64,000 bases of DNA from assembly GCA_013400115.1 (NCBI GenBank), contig VXBP01001164.1:124001-188000 (forward strand), written 5' to 3'. Position numbers and translations under genes: made by a program. The notes under the pieces were generated by a model. The model was not told the origin of the DNA. It saw nothing but the letters and a program-made list of their open reading frames with translations, and ran no database searches. Shown here piece after piece: positions 1-11,600 of the stretch; the first letter of the stretch is position 1, and each line of letters opens with the position of its first letter. This DNA comes from Rhinopomastus cyanomelas. Taxonomy: Eukaryota; Chordata; Aves; Bucerotiformes; Rhinopomastidae.

Positions 1-583
1 TTCATATTGACTGAGGCAATTTAAATAAAGAGGTACTAGCGTAAAGCATAAAGCATCTTCAAGCACACATGCAGTCAGATAAACTCCTCACACGTCCTAA
101 GAGTTCAGCTGATTTCTATCGTCTGTATTGCTCTGTGAAGGCAAAGAAGTTTGTGGAAGAGGCTTTTGCTCTTGTCTGTAAAGTAGCGTTACTCTTCAGC
201 TGCTCTACAGTAGCTACAGCTCACATGGCAGACAGTGGATAAACAATGATGAGTTCTGCCTCTGTTGTGCATGTGTCACTCAGGGAAAGTTCCCCTTTCC
301 CTTTTTGGGACAAGGTTGATAACAATCATCCATATTTGGATGACCAGAGGATTGTCTCGTTAGCCAAGGTAAGGGAATGCAGACTCAAAACCAAGACATC
401 TTGTTACAGTAAGTGTAACCTACTCTGTTATTCCTGGATGCTGCAATGTTATAACTTACATTCCTGTGTTGTCTTGCCGTAGAAATACACTTCTTGCCTT
501 GAAATTCAGTGCAAAGTTTAGATTAATTTGCTTTAAACTCCGTGTTATAAAATCAATACCAACGTAGCACAGCAGTTCTCCTT
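1..583. other. Unique non-coding sequence, nothing recognised
   Basis: Only short frames below 80 codons occur here, with no similarity I recognise. No CR1 or LTR motif is visible before the LTR that begins near 584. Confidence 0.5.
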
Positions 584-746
584 CAGACTGAGTTTTCACA
601 GTAAGGATTTGGCAGCAGGAAGGGTACAGGGGTGGCTTCAGTCAGAGGCTGCTAGAAGCTTCTCCTGTGTGATAAAGCCAGTGTCACTGGCTCCATGACC
701 AACCCACTGCAGATGGGCACCAGCAGTGGTAATATCTCCATCATAA

Positions 747-756
747 CATATTTAAG
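747..756 (+). promoter_or_regulatory. TATA-like element of the ERVL LTR
   Basis: The motif CATATTTAAG stands about 165 bp into the LTR, where the related LTRs carry their promoter, and about 700 bp before the polyadenylation signal. Whether it is still active is unknown. Confidence 0.4.
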
Positions 757-1449
757 AGGAAAGAACCCAGTGCACCTGCAGCCAGAGAGAGAAGTGAGAA
801 CAACTCTGCAGACACTGAGGTCACAGAAGAAGCAAGGAGAGGAGGTGCTTCAGGTGCCAGATCAGAGATTCCCCTACAGCCTGTGGTGAAGGCCGTGGTG
901 AGAAAGCCTATTGGTCCACAGCCCATGGAGGTCCACGGTGGAGCAGATATCCGCCTGCAGTCTATGGAGGACCCTGTGCTGGAGCAAATGGGTGTTTGAA
1001 GAGGCGCTGATCCCCTTGGAAGCCCGTGCTGGAGTAGGCTCCTATCAGGACCTGTGAACCTGAGAAGATGGAAGCCCACAGTGGGACATGTTTTCTGTCA
1101 GGACTTGCGGGTCCCCACAAAGGACCCACACTGGAGAATTTTATTCCTGAAGGACTGCATCCTGTGGAAAGAACCCATACTGGAGCAGTTTGTGAAGAAC
1201 TGTAACCTGTGAGAAGGACTCAGCTTGGAGACTTTCAGGGAGCAACCTAATGCAGGGGAAGAGTATGAATCCTCCTGCTGTGGAGTGGCAGAGACAACGT
1301 GTCATGAATTGACCCCAACCCCCATTGCCTGCGTCCTTGTGCTGCTGGGGGTGAGCAGCAAATGCAGGCTCAGGAAGAAGGGAGGGGTGAGTAGAAGGTG
1401 TTTCTAAGAGTTGGGATTATTTCTCATTACCTACTCTGATTAGGTTTGT

Positions 1450-1455
1450 AATAAA
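1450..1455 (+). promoter_or_regulatory. Polyadenylation signal AATAAA of the ERVL LTR
   Basis: AATAAA lies in the conserved AATAAATTAAA block of this LTR, close to its U5 region, which fixes the LTR's plus orientation. Confidence 0.5.
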
Positions 1456-1646
1456 TTAAACAAATTTTTTTCCCCAGGTCAGATTTGTTTTGCCAGTGGC
1501 TGCAGCTGATTGAACAATCTCCCTGTCTTTATTGTGACCCATGAGCCTTTCACTACATTTTCTGTCTGCCCTGCCCGGCTGAGGAGGGGGAGTGATATTG
1601 CAGCCTTCATGGGCACCTGGCATCTAGCCAGGGTCAATGCACCACA

Positions 1647-2101
1647 ATCTTTAGACACTAATAGTACGAGTAAGTGATATTCTACTTGATAGATTGTAAA
1701 ATACGTTGTATTTTATCCTTGATTATGAGAATAATTTGATTTGTCTCAGCACAGCTATTAAATAGTTACAGAGAGATTGATTGCAGCGGTATGAAGGATC
1801 TCACCATTAATAGTTTTATGAGAGACATTCAGAACATAAACAGATTTCATGGCTGTTCTTCACTGGAAGATCTGAATAGATACCTGTCCTTCCCTACAAC
1901 TTGTGCATGCCAGCTTGTAGTGGAAATTTCTGTCGAGCAGAGAATTCTTTGATTTTCCAGTGCTTCGTATTACAGCGTGTTGCTGCATTGCCAGCCCTGT
2001 CACAATGAGGGCACAATGGCTGCACAAACCATCGGAGGCCCAGGACACAGTACCAGAACGAGCTAAAAGAGGTGTAGTACGTGATGAGCCTGATCCTGTT
2101 A
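1647..2101. other. Unique AT-rich sequence between LTR and CR1
   Basis: No gene or repeat recognised. Antisense frames of about 100 codons at 1860-2196 run into the adjacent CR1 tail and have no recognisable product. Confidence 0.4.
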
Positions 2102-2203
2102 CATAGAACCATAGAACCATTAGGGATTGGAAGGGACCTAGAAAGATCATCTAGTCCAATCCCCCTGCCCCAGCAGGACCACCTAGACCAAGTCACACAG
2201 GAT
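2102..2203 (-). mobile_element. CR1 LINE 3'-end fragment
   Basis: The reverse complement of a CR1 tail starts with two ATAGAACC repeat units, followed by TAGGGATTGGAAGGGACC and the conserved GATCATCTAGTCCAATCCCC block. It is cut off after CACACAGGA, so only about 100 bp of 3' UTR remains. Confidence 0.9.
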
Positions 2204-2818
2204 GGATCTCAGCCAGAGGATTCCATCTTATTAACTTCAGAGAGGATCATTCAGTCCCATCACATGTGCTAGGAAGTGTCAACATTAATTCTGATTCTGC
2301 TCTCCTTGTAATTATGAGCGAGACCCAGTGCTGGTGGCTCCTATCTACTGTGTAGCTTGAATTTAGGGGTGTGTGCACTCGGGCTGACAAATCACATTGC
2401 GTGTTCTCTGTTCACTCACTATGGCTGCTACGATAACATGATGACACTGGACTTCCAAAGACTATATGAACTTCCTGACTCTCTATAGTAAGACCCTGCA
2501 GCTGGTTCAAATAAACATTCCAAACCACTGCATTTTTCGTCTTGAAAAAAATAGCAATCCCAAAGAAGTTTGGTGTTTATGCAGCACTTACTGTCATTGC
2601 CTTTGACACCGAGCACAGAAGTAGGAGTTGAAAAAATTGAAGTTACTTGCTAGGTCTTTGCGTAGATTCTGTCTTGTTGTTCCTCATTTATTTTGTTGAC
2701 CAGCGCAGTCAAAAGCAGAGGAAAACCTGTTCATGGCATTAATTTTCTTGAGTTATTGCACTGTTCTGTCTCATTATAACTTCATTGTTGTCTTTTACAC
2801 TTTAAATAAAGGGAGGTG
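2204..2818. other. Unique sequence, nothing recognised
   Basis: AT-rich DNA with no frame above 65 codons and no repeat that I recognise. Confidence 0.4.
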
Positions 2819-3384
2819 GTTAGCAGATCAAGAGAGGTTCTTCTCCCCATCTGCTCTGCCCTGGTGAGACCACATCTGGAGTATTGTGTCCAGTTCTGGG
2901 CCCCTCAGTTCAAGAGGGATGTGGAGCCGCTGGAGGGAGTCCAGCGTAGGGCAATGAGGATGATGAAGGAAGGGGAGCACCTCCCTTATGAGGAGAGGCT
3001 GAGGGAGTTGGATATCTTTAGCTTGGAGGAGACTGAGGGGTGACCTCATTACTGTCTACAAATATTTAAGGGGTGGGTGTCAGGAGGATGGAGCCAGGCT
3101 CTTCTCAACGTCATCTAGTGATAGGATGAGCGGCAATGGGTGTGAGCTGGAACAGAGGAGGTTCCACATAAATATCAGAAGAAATTTCTTCCCAGTGAGG
3201 GTGACAGAGCACTGGAACAGGCTGCCCAGGGAGGTTGTGGAGTCTCCCTCACTGGAGACGTTTAAAACCCACCTGGATGTGTTCCTGTGCGACTTGGTCT
3301 GGGTGATCCTGCTGTGCCAGGGGTATCGGTCTACAGGATCTTTCGAGGTCCCTTCCAATCCCTAATGATCCTGTGATTCTGTGA
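2819..3384 (+). mobile_element. 5'-truncated CR1 LINE, end of ORF2 plus 3' UTR
   Basis: The element begins in the C-terminal part of ORF2. Frame 2816-3043 reads SRSREVLLPICSALVRPHLE and then the VQRRAMRMMKEGE region. A frameshift near 3035 passes the frame on to 3126-3365, which carries NIRRNFFPVRVTEHWNRLPR. The 3' UTR ends in ATGATCCTGTGATTCTGTG, a degenerate version of the 8-bp repeat. It is a dead copy: 5' truncated and frameshifted. Confidence 0.95.
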
Positions 3385-5479
3385 AATAAGTGGTGACTCT
3401 ACTGGTCTAAAGCAGAACCCCAACAAAGGACTCAGGTTGCTCTTAGCTTTACCTGACTGTTCTGCAATTTCATTGACATTGACACAACAACATGCCAAAG
3501 TAAGCTACCTGCTTGAAACCTTTGCCTTCTATCAGAAACCTGAGCTTCATTTCTTTAATGGTTTTGCAGCCAGTTTATTTGTTATCAAACAAGATATCAA
3601 AAAAGATGCCCATTGTGGGTGAGAGCCTTAGGCAAGATTGTGATGTAAATAGTGGACATTTTGGCTGCGTAAGGGCTGAAGTTTGGTCACATTTGACCAC
3701 ACAATTTTTGTGGTTATATAATGCACTGAGTTTTGGTTTCAGAAGGAGCAGACATGATTAAACAACAAAAGGTTTAGCTTTGAATATTCCTCACCAGTCA
3801 CACACCAATTCCCAGCAGAGGCAGTGAGATCTATCACAGCGTACAGCTCTTCCAGTTCTATTTCGTACTGTCATTTATTGAGTAATTTCCTAATGAAAAT
3901 TCAGATGCACCAGGTTTCTGAGTTAGATTCTTCTGCTCTAAGCTGTAATTACAGAACAACTTCTGCATGGAATTATGGAAATGGTGGAAAATTCTGTGCG
4001 TGTTCCTACTTTTCTAAGTATTGTTTTAATTCTTTGGGCTAATTATGAAGAAGAAACTGGTATTTCCAATGAACTGTGGAACAATGAGAGCTCATCAACT
4101 AAATACATGAGATAACTCTTCTGAAGGAGTTTTTGAAAGCTGGACATAGCTTTTGATCTCTCATCCAGTCGCGAGCGATGTAAAAGGCAATGGGAGCATC
4201 AGTGGGAGCAGGAGCAGCTGACGGTTGTTCATTGCGTCACGCACGAAGGCGGCAGTTGTGTGATGTCAGATCTACATTCTGATGGGTTTTGTTCCAGCCT
4301 GTGAGCAACCAGACCATATGGGTGTAAATCTGTCTTTGATGAAGACAGATCATTCTGGTGTCCCATTATAAGATTATTTTACATAAACAGGTTATCACTG
4401 ACAAGTACAGAGTCGTTCTGATTTATAGCACTTTCTGCAAGACACACACATCAGTGAAAAACGCTAACTTACATCCGCAGTTAAGGGTACACACAGGGTT
4501 TTTAATTCTGCTTTTGCACTCAGGAGAGCTAATTTGCCTGTTACTGGCTCAAAGAGCCCTAGAAATTTGGGTTTACCAGGCTTCTATTCTTTAGATATTT
4601 ACAGATAAGGTAAACCAAAGCATAACTTTATGAGTGGAAGTAAGGGCGCGTTGTAAAACTGAAGTTTTGGGCAAAGTACAGAAGAACAGTTGGAACCCCC
4701 AAAAGCTGTTTTAAAGTCACACACGTTTCAAATTAGGAACCTCTGTTCCCACTCATAAATGTCTCAAGCTTTCAACTTCTGATCTGGAACTTTTGGTGGT
4801 TGAACATTGTAACTAGCTGCTAGCAGTAGTAGACACTGACCCCTGTGCCTTGAGACAGGGTGCATGTAACTGCTCCTGACCCTGACCAGGTTCGTGCCAC
4901 TGGCACAAAGAAATGAAGGTTGGTTTCTCACTGGAGGTCCTGCACACTAGACCTTTATTATAAAGGTAAAGAAGACTGATTTTTAATTAGTCTACCACAT
5001 GACATCTATAATATTCTATTCATAAGCACGAGGACAGCAAAACAGAGCTCAGTCTCACTGCCTGCGAATGTGCGGTGGTTACCAGCGAACGCCTGAAAAA
5101 TGTGATTTTATGTTTTCAGTAGATTTTTTTAAAATTCATTTTTAATATTGTTCCTTTATTGTTTTTCTTTTGTGCTCGCTGTCTGCAAGACATGTAGCAT
5201 GACGAGCACTGAGCATCTATTTATGTGGAGCATTCAAGGAAATGGAGAGTTACAAGTATTTTTGTCTGGATGACAGCATGTAACTCTGACAGAGATACTG
5301 CTGACCATGTTTCTGGAAGTGACCATGCAAAGCGACGGTTTATCAAAATAACGGTTAAAACAGCGTTCTAAAAATATACTGGTTACACAAATATTCAAAA
5401 GTACAAAAATGTGTTTTTCATTCCAGGTGGAAAACTCCTCTTTGAAATATTTGGAGATTGATGTCCCCCTGTCTCCCTG
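3385..5479. other. 2.1 kb of unique AT-rich sequence, nothing recognised
   Basis: No frame above 82 codons, no tRNA and no recognised repeat. The stretch is A+T-rich with scattered TTTAAA-type runs (for example 5100-5170). Confidence 0.4.
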
Positions 5480-5631
5480 TCATAGAATCATAGAATCATA
5501 GAGTCATAGACTCATAGACTCATAGAATCATTAGGGATTGGAAGGGACCTCGAAAGATCATCTAGTCCAGTCCCCCTGACACAGCAGGATCACCCAGACA
5601 CAGGAACACATCCAGACGGGTCTTAAACATC
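5480..5631 (-). mobile_element. CR1 LINE 3'-end fragment with long octamer tail
   Basis: About six degenerate ATAGAATC/ATAGACTC octamers (5481-5530) are followed by the GGGATTGGAAGGGACC block and the start of the 3' UTR, truncated at TCTTAAACATC. The octamer array is the longest intact tail in the first half of the window. Confidence 0.92.
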
Positions 5632-8600
5632 CCCCAAGACCCATTTTCTGCAAAGCTAGTTTAAATGTGAGAGAGGATAGAGCTTCACAATGGTTTATTC
5701 CTAGATTTACAGTGCTGGCCAGAAAGTCACTGTTAAAAAATGGGATATACTTCTCCCAGGATTTGTTCTCTGGTTGGGTTAATGGATTGTAAAGGCCAGA
5801 CTGTGACTGCCACTAGCCCTTCCACAGTAACACTGCTGCAAATGCATGTGAGATCCGGTCTCATAGGAAACTGCTTCTGGGAGCCTGGCACCCCTACCCT
5901 CTAGGTAATCTCTCCAACAGAGCAAGACTAAGGCAGGGTCATGCCTGTGCCTCCACAGCGATGCAACAGTAAGAGGAAGACGCAGCACTTCCCTGGAGGT
6001 GCTGTAAGCCAACCAGATCCCTGTGCTGGTCTGAGTATGGAGAGACTGCTCCCTCTGCATTTGCTCCCAACTTGTGTTGTTTGCAACAACCGCTGTCGAG
6101 ACTGCTGGTCAGAGTGTAGAAGGCTGATTATTCTGGCTGTGTATTTTGGCTTATTGATCAGCTTTTATGATGCCCTCTTTTCTTCCCTACACAGCTGTTT
6201 AACTGAAATCAGCAAGACGTAAACCTGGCATTTTGTATTTCAGACTTGTACAGTATTTTATGCAATTGACACAAGACTTCTTTGACAGCAAAAGGCGTAA
6301 ATAGTGTCTGAAGCGGTTTGGTGCGTTAAATTGGGTTGATTTTGCTGTCCCTGCTGAATACAATAAGATCACTCTGTCCCAGTTTATCGTACCATCTAAC
6401 TGGTTTATGAAGGCTTGCTGCTGTGGGCAGCTTGATCCACCAGTCACACTGGTGGAAAAAAAATACTGGTTTCTTTTTCTTCTGCAAAAGCAGGATTTGG
6501 CTGCCCAGAGCCTGCAGCATGGAAATGCAGCAGCTGCTTGGTGTTGCTCTGGGCGTACGGTGATTTTTCACTCTTAGTTTCAAAGAGCTGCATCACAGGC
6601 TGCTCCACTGCAGTAAGACCAAAGCAGCACAGGGCATGAGGAAAGGGTGCAAAGATTTTACAGATTCAATTTTGAAATGTAGGTCCTTCATACAAGGTTA
6701 TGAGACTACATCCATTCAATCTGCCATGTCCTCTTGGTTAACAACTGCTGTTGAAGTGGGTCTGGCCTTAGATCAGGGTAACTGTGTTTTGTGATCCTTG
6801 GAGACAGGCAGGTTTTGCTTCCACATAAACTGGTAGATTGTGAGGAGAATGATACAAAGAAAGAAGCTCTGCTGCTGGGTTGAGAAGGAACACTGCTGCT
6901 GGGGTGGCCACGGGGATGTCCGAGGGCCGTGGCAGGGCTCCTGCGGATGGCTGAGGGCAGGGTTCTGTGGACAGGGGCTGTCTGGGGTGAGGCTTTGCCC
7001 CAGGGAGAGTTGTGGTGGTGGCCCTCGGGGTGTGCTCCCAGCTGGAGAGGTTGTGGCCATGTCGGCACCTGCAGCGATCCTGGGTGTGGGGCTCAGTAGT
7101 GCGTGGGGTTCATCTGTACTCTTTTATTAGCAAAGCAGAGAAGTGTGTGAAATTCAACCTTTTGCCACCCCTCCAGCTCAAGCAGTTCTGCGGGTAATTA
7201 TTTTAAAAACAATTACACAAGATGTTACCTCGGGCAAATTGTATAAAATGAAAAGAAAAGGTACAGGGCCATCTTATCAAATTTCATGTAGGTAGGAAGT
7301 TTTAACATCTGCAGCCTCCTGGAGTTCCTGTGGTTCAGTGTTTGTTCACAATACACACCAGGGGAAAACGCACGGTAACCCCGTGAGAAATAAATGTGAC
7401 TGAGTCCTGTTTGCTTTCAAATAATTGCATTTATTTACATCAGTTTAACCTCCATTTAAAATGTCATGTATATCTCTGCTAGATTAATGCACGTAGGAAA
7501 ACAAGCCTCTGTGGGAAGCGCTTGGAGTAAGCAATTTGTTTTGCTTGTAACTCATGGATTCCTACCTAGAGTGCAAGTTATAAATAAAAATAAACTTACG
7601 ATGCGTGGTAGTTTGCTGCTGTCATTCAGGCAGTGGACAGTTGGGCAATTACAGACACTCAGAGAACGGCTGCACTGCTGGTCATTGTCTTTTAAGAACT
7701 TACCAGCCTTTCATTGTTCAGAAGAAACTCCCATTCAAGACTTTCAACGTGCACTGTTAATAAAATAAACCTATTAAGTGGTGTGATGGTTGGTATTTAC
7801 AGCTTACACAGGAGAACAAGTCACCTTTTCTGTGTTGCTTTGTCTGGTACAGAATGCCACATTGTGAAGTCGGTAGCCAGATCTCATTTAGACGTTTGTA
7901 CCTGCATTCGCACTGCAGACACGCGGGTAAGCAGCTTGACTGAGATGAGAAGCTTTGGAGCAGCGTTGGGCTGTACCTCTGGAGAAAGTTACTCGATCGT
8001 TTGTGAAGCCAGCTCCTGAAAATGTCAGCAAATCCCTGCACACAAGCCTCATGTGCAAAGCTTTGAACTGCAAAGGGGAAAAAAAAGCACTAGTGAGGAA
8101 GATGTGGGCAGTAGCTGCATCTGCTCTGGGCTAGAAGCGTACGTGATTCCTGGCACAGCTGGATGTGCACCCTTATTCCACACTTTGCCAGGATTTGTTC
8201 TTTAAAGTCCTTATAAACAATGCCTTGGTGTGTATGTACAGAATTGGGTTTACAGACTGGGAAAGTCACTGGCCACTGAAGAATTTTTCCACAGTTGCGA
8301 CTCTTCAAGTATCTAATAGCAAAATCAACAGACATGTATTTCCATTGTAATTTCAGTTCAAAACTGGATCGATGTGAAGGATGTTGTGTGGACACACACA
8401 ACCCAGTGTGTACCTGCGTGTGCGTGGTTTGCCTCCTCGCACAGGTAAACTCGTGCACTGACGCTGTGATCTTTGCATTGACTAGAATTAACGTTTGAAG
8501 CATAACACTAAAAAATGTGTTTATGTGCCCAGTGGGGCTGGAGGTAGTGAGCTTCTTGTCTTGGGGGAGGAGTAACCACTCCTGCACACAGCACAGAGCT

Positions 8601-11600
8601 GCTTGTGGTTCACTTCTGTCAGAAGTGCCGCAGAGCTCTTGTTGCTTGACGTGACTTTGGATTCGACATCGCTGCACTGATCTGCCTCCAAAGCCTGTAC
8701 AGACAGCAGACACGTTGTCTCCAGGAAGGAGGAGCCCTCTCTCTAAGCTGATCCGTACAGCTTGTCTACCCATTTATCTTGTCTTTATTATCAGTGAGTG
8801 AGTCCTGTGTCTGCGGTTCAGAATACGTAAGATTGAATTATTCACCTGAGGAAGATTCCAGGATGGGGATCATAGACCTCTGTACAGAGCACTGTAAGTA
8901 ATACAAAACAAATACTGATTGCTCTACTTTTCAGTCATCTTCACTGAGCCAAACTCTAATGATCATTAAGGCACACAAAAATATAGAGACAAACGGTTTG
9001 TATGGAAGGTCAGTTCCAGGCTGCAGCTCTCCTGAATTCATTGAATTGTTTTCAGCAGGCGCATCTGTACGGTGCATAACCTCTTCCTCGTTTTCAGCAA
9101 AACATCCCTAAATTCATCAAACATGAAAGCACAGCTGGAGGAAGAGGAAATGAACCATTTTCCAATTTATGCAATTTCAGAGAAATGTGGGGAGATCCTT
9201 AGTGATCACTGGCTGTAGGAGATACAAATGAGCTGTACGTACCAAGCTGCAAAGCCTGTTGAAGATGGTAGAGATGCTGCTTCTGAAGGGTTCTTGCAGT
9301 CCTGCGAGGCTTGCTTTGTTAGAAGTCTGCTTGCGCATCGCTGGAGTGGATATGGTGACTTGTAAGACACCATGAGTGTAGTTCTTATTACTATCAAAAT
9401 TCATTTGGGCGTGTTTTAGCATAATGTTTCAACAAGAATTAAAAAATTCCTAAGTTAAAAAAAGAAAAAACCAAAAGAAAGAATTTCAGGAAATGAGACG
9501 GTTCAAGTTTTCCTGGCAACTGAATTGAGAATTCACTGATTTTAACATTCCGATTCTCTTGATTTGTTTTTTTTTAAATATTGAAAATATTGGAGCGCAC
9601 TGGCAGGTGAACACACGTTCTGTTCCGGGCGAGGTTTGGCTGTTGGTTGTTTTGCTGTTGTGTTGGGTGTTTTAAATAAACCCCAAAGAATAAACAGGTC
9701 AAACCTCCAAAAATCTGGAAACACCAGTTGCATGAATATGTGAGAAAAGCGGTTGTTGGAGGGCTTGAGAGTCAACAGATTTGTCTTAAAGCTGGTTGCT
9801 GTTGACAAGACTGGGCAGGGCTATAGGACATACGTGACCGTATGATTTCCGTGCGTTACCTTTACGCTGAGGTAGTTACTCGCAGGAGCTGAGCAGATGT
9901 GCGGCGCAGTGGCGCTTGGTGTGGAAACAGAAAGCAGACGTTAACGACGGTACAATTACTGCCTGGCGGTGTGAAAAACCAAGACTGCTGGGTTGTGTTC
10001 CCTTGTAAATACATCGCTGTCGTAACACGTTGTAGCGCAGGGCGGCTGGGAGCCTCTCAGCAGCGTCTGGGCTGTGGCAGCGTGTGTTTAGTGAGCACCA
10101 TTGCTTCTTCAAGTAGAATTTCACGTGTGTGTAATAACCGTGTGGCTACTGAACGTCTGCAGTGCAACCTTGGGAAAATCTGGACAGGCCTTTATGTAGC
10201 GAAGGGAGAGTGGGAAAGGAGAAGAGAAAGAAACCGTTTGAGCCTTTTTAGCCTAGAGTGCTCCTGGGCTGGTGCAATGATGAGATTTTACATGTTGTCT
10301 GACTGCTCTTGGGGTCATTATTAGGGTCCCACGTTGTGGCTGCAAGGAAAAGGAGGAGAGCTTTGGTGTTGTGAGAGTAGGCTGCTGTGCACAGCCTGTA
10401 TTTCCTTTCCTGGGAGGATGATGCTGTGTGTGAGTGGCAGTGTTCTGCGCAGCAGTAGAGATGCCTGAATGGAAGATCCCTTCCCCCGGGGGTGGCACAT
10501 CTCAGTAAATGTTCTGATCACTTGAGCCAGGGGCATTTTGACCAAAATGTATTAAACTACAGAGACACAATCCCTTCTGTTCCTATTTATTAAGTATTGG
10601 ACATGGTTCTTCATTTCAGGACAAGTGGTTCTCGTCATATCCACAGCTAGTGGGTTGCATGCGTGTGGAGAGGGAGGGAGGTTCAGCCTGTGTGTGTCTG
10701 AAATAATTTATAACACAGTCTAGTAATTAAGAGTCAAAAACTAATAGTTGATAATAAAGTCTCTCACAGCAAGGACAATGGCAAAACTGAACTGTCAGTC
10801 CTCATAACACCCTTGCCCTGTCTTACTCTTTATGAACCATCTTAGCTACCTTAAATGTCCAAACAATGGCCCTTGTGCACTGTATCCGTACATCTAGACA
10901 TGCATCATGCTTTTATTTTGCCTTGGATTTCCTTGGCACATGGTGCTACAGGGAATTAAGACAAAGTGCAGTCATCTGTCCGGTCTCCTTCCTACAGTCG
11001 CTTCTGTATATTAAAGTCTCAGGCCCCACAGTGTTCTGCAGGAGATTATCCAAGAAATGATAAATCCTCGGTAGGAGCCATCAAAGCATCATTGCCAGTT
11101 TGTAGCCACTAAAAAGACCCTCACATCTCTTTCGCTGTCACTGCATTATTGATTAGCTTGTGAAATACTGAAGCAGTATTGATTGCAAATATTTAGGGAT
11201 GAGAAAGGAAACATTGTCCTCAAAGGTATTTGCAACCCTCTCTTCTCTGTTAAAGAGATCTGTCTTGTCTTGTATTTCTCTGGCTACTTTCTGCCTGGAG
11301 ACTGCTGTGTTTATCCCTGTGTATTGCCAAGATGGGCAAATGGCTACTTCACCCTGCTGGGGCCAGGAGTCACCAAAAACCTGGGACAGGCAAATGAAGG
11401 AGAATGTTGAGATAGAAATGGCTGGTTTGGCTTTGCACACACATACCCTGTTGTCCATGCAGCGTTGTCCCTTGTGGGTGGAAAGCAAACCCCATTTTTT
11501 ATTTCTCTATGTTTTAATTAATTTGTATTTTAAAATTATCTTAATGATCCAGGCAGTCTAGGCCATGAGGTCTGACACCATCCTGCCTGAGACAGCACGT

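Larger units (their letters stand above)
584..1646 (+). mobile_element. Solo LTR of an avian ERVL-class endogenous retrovirus
   Basis: The segment matches, along its whole length and with many substitutions, a long LTR common in bird genomes that I recall as ERVL class (family name not confirmed). Recognisable blocks in order are the ACAGGGGTGGCTTC block near 629, a TATA-like ATATTTAAG near 748, repeated 'CACnCTGGAG'-type GC-rich modules between about 900 and 1170, an AATAAA signal at 1450, and the end block with TGAGGAGGGG and GGGCACCTGGC near 1580-1622. No gag, pol or env frame flanks it, so it is a solo LTR, probably left by recombination between two LTRs. The small frames inside it (for example 1225-1407) have no meaning of their own. 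Boundaries are good to about 10 bp; I see no clear target duplication. Confidence 0.8.

Noticed and set aside
1225..1407. 60-codon frame as a small gene
   Set aside because: It lies entirely within the ERVL LTR.
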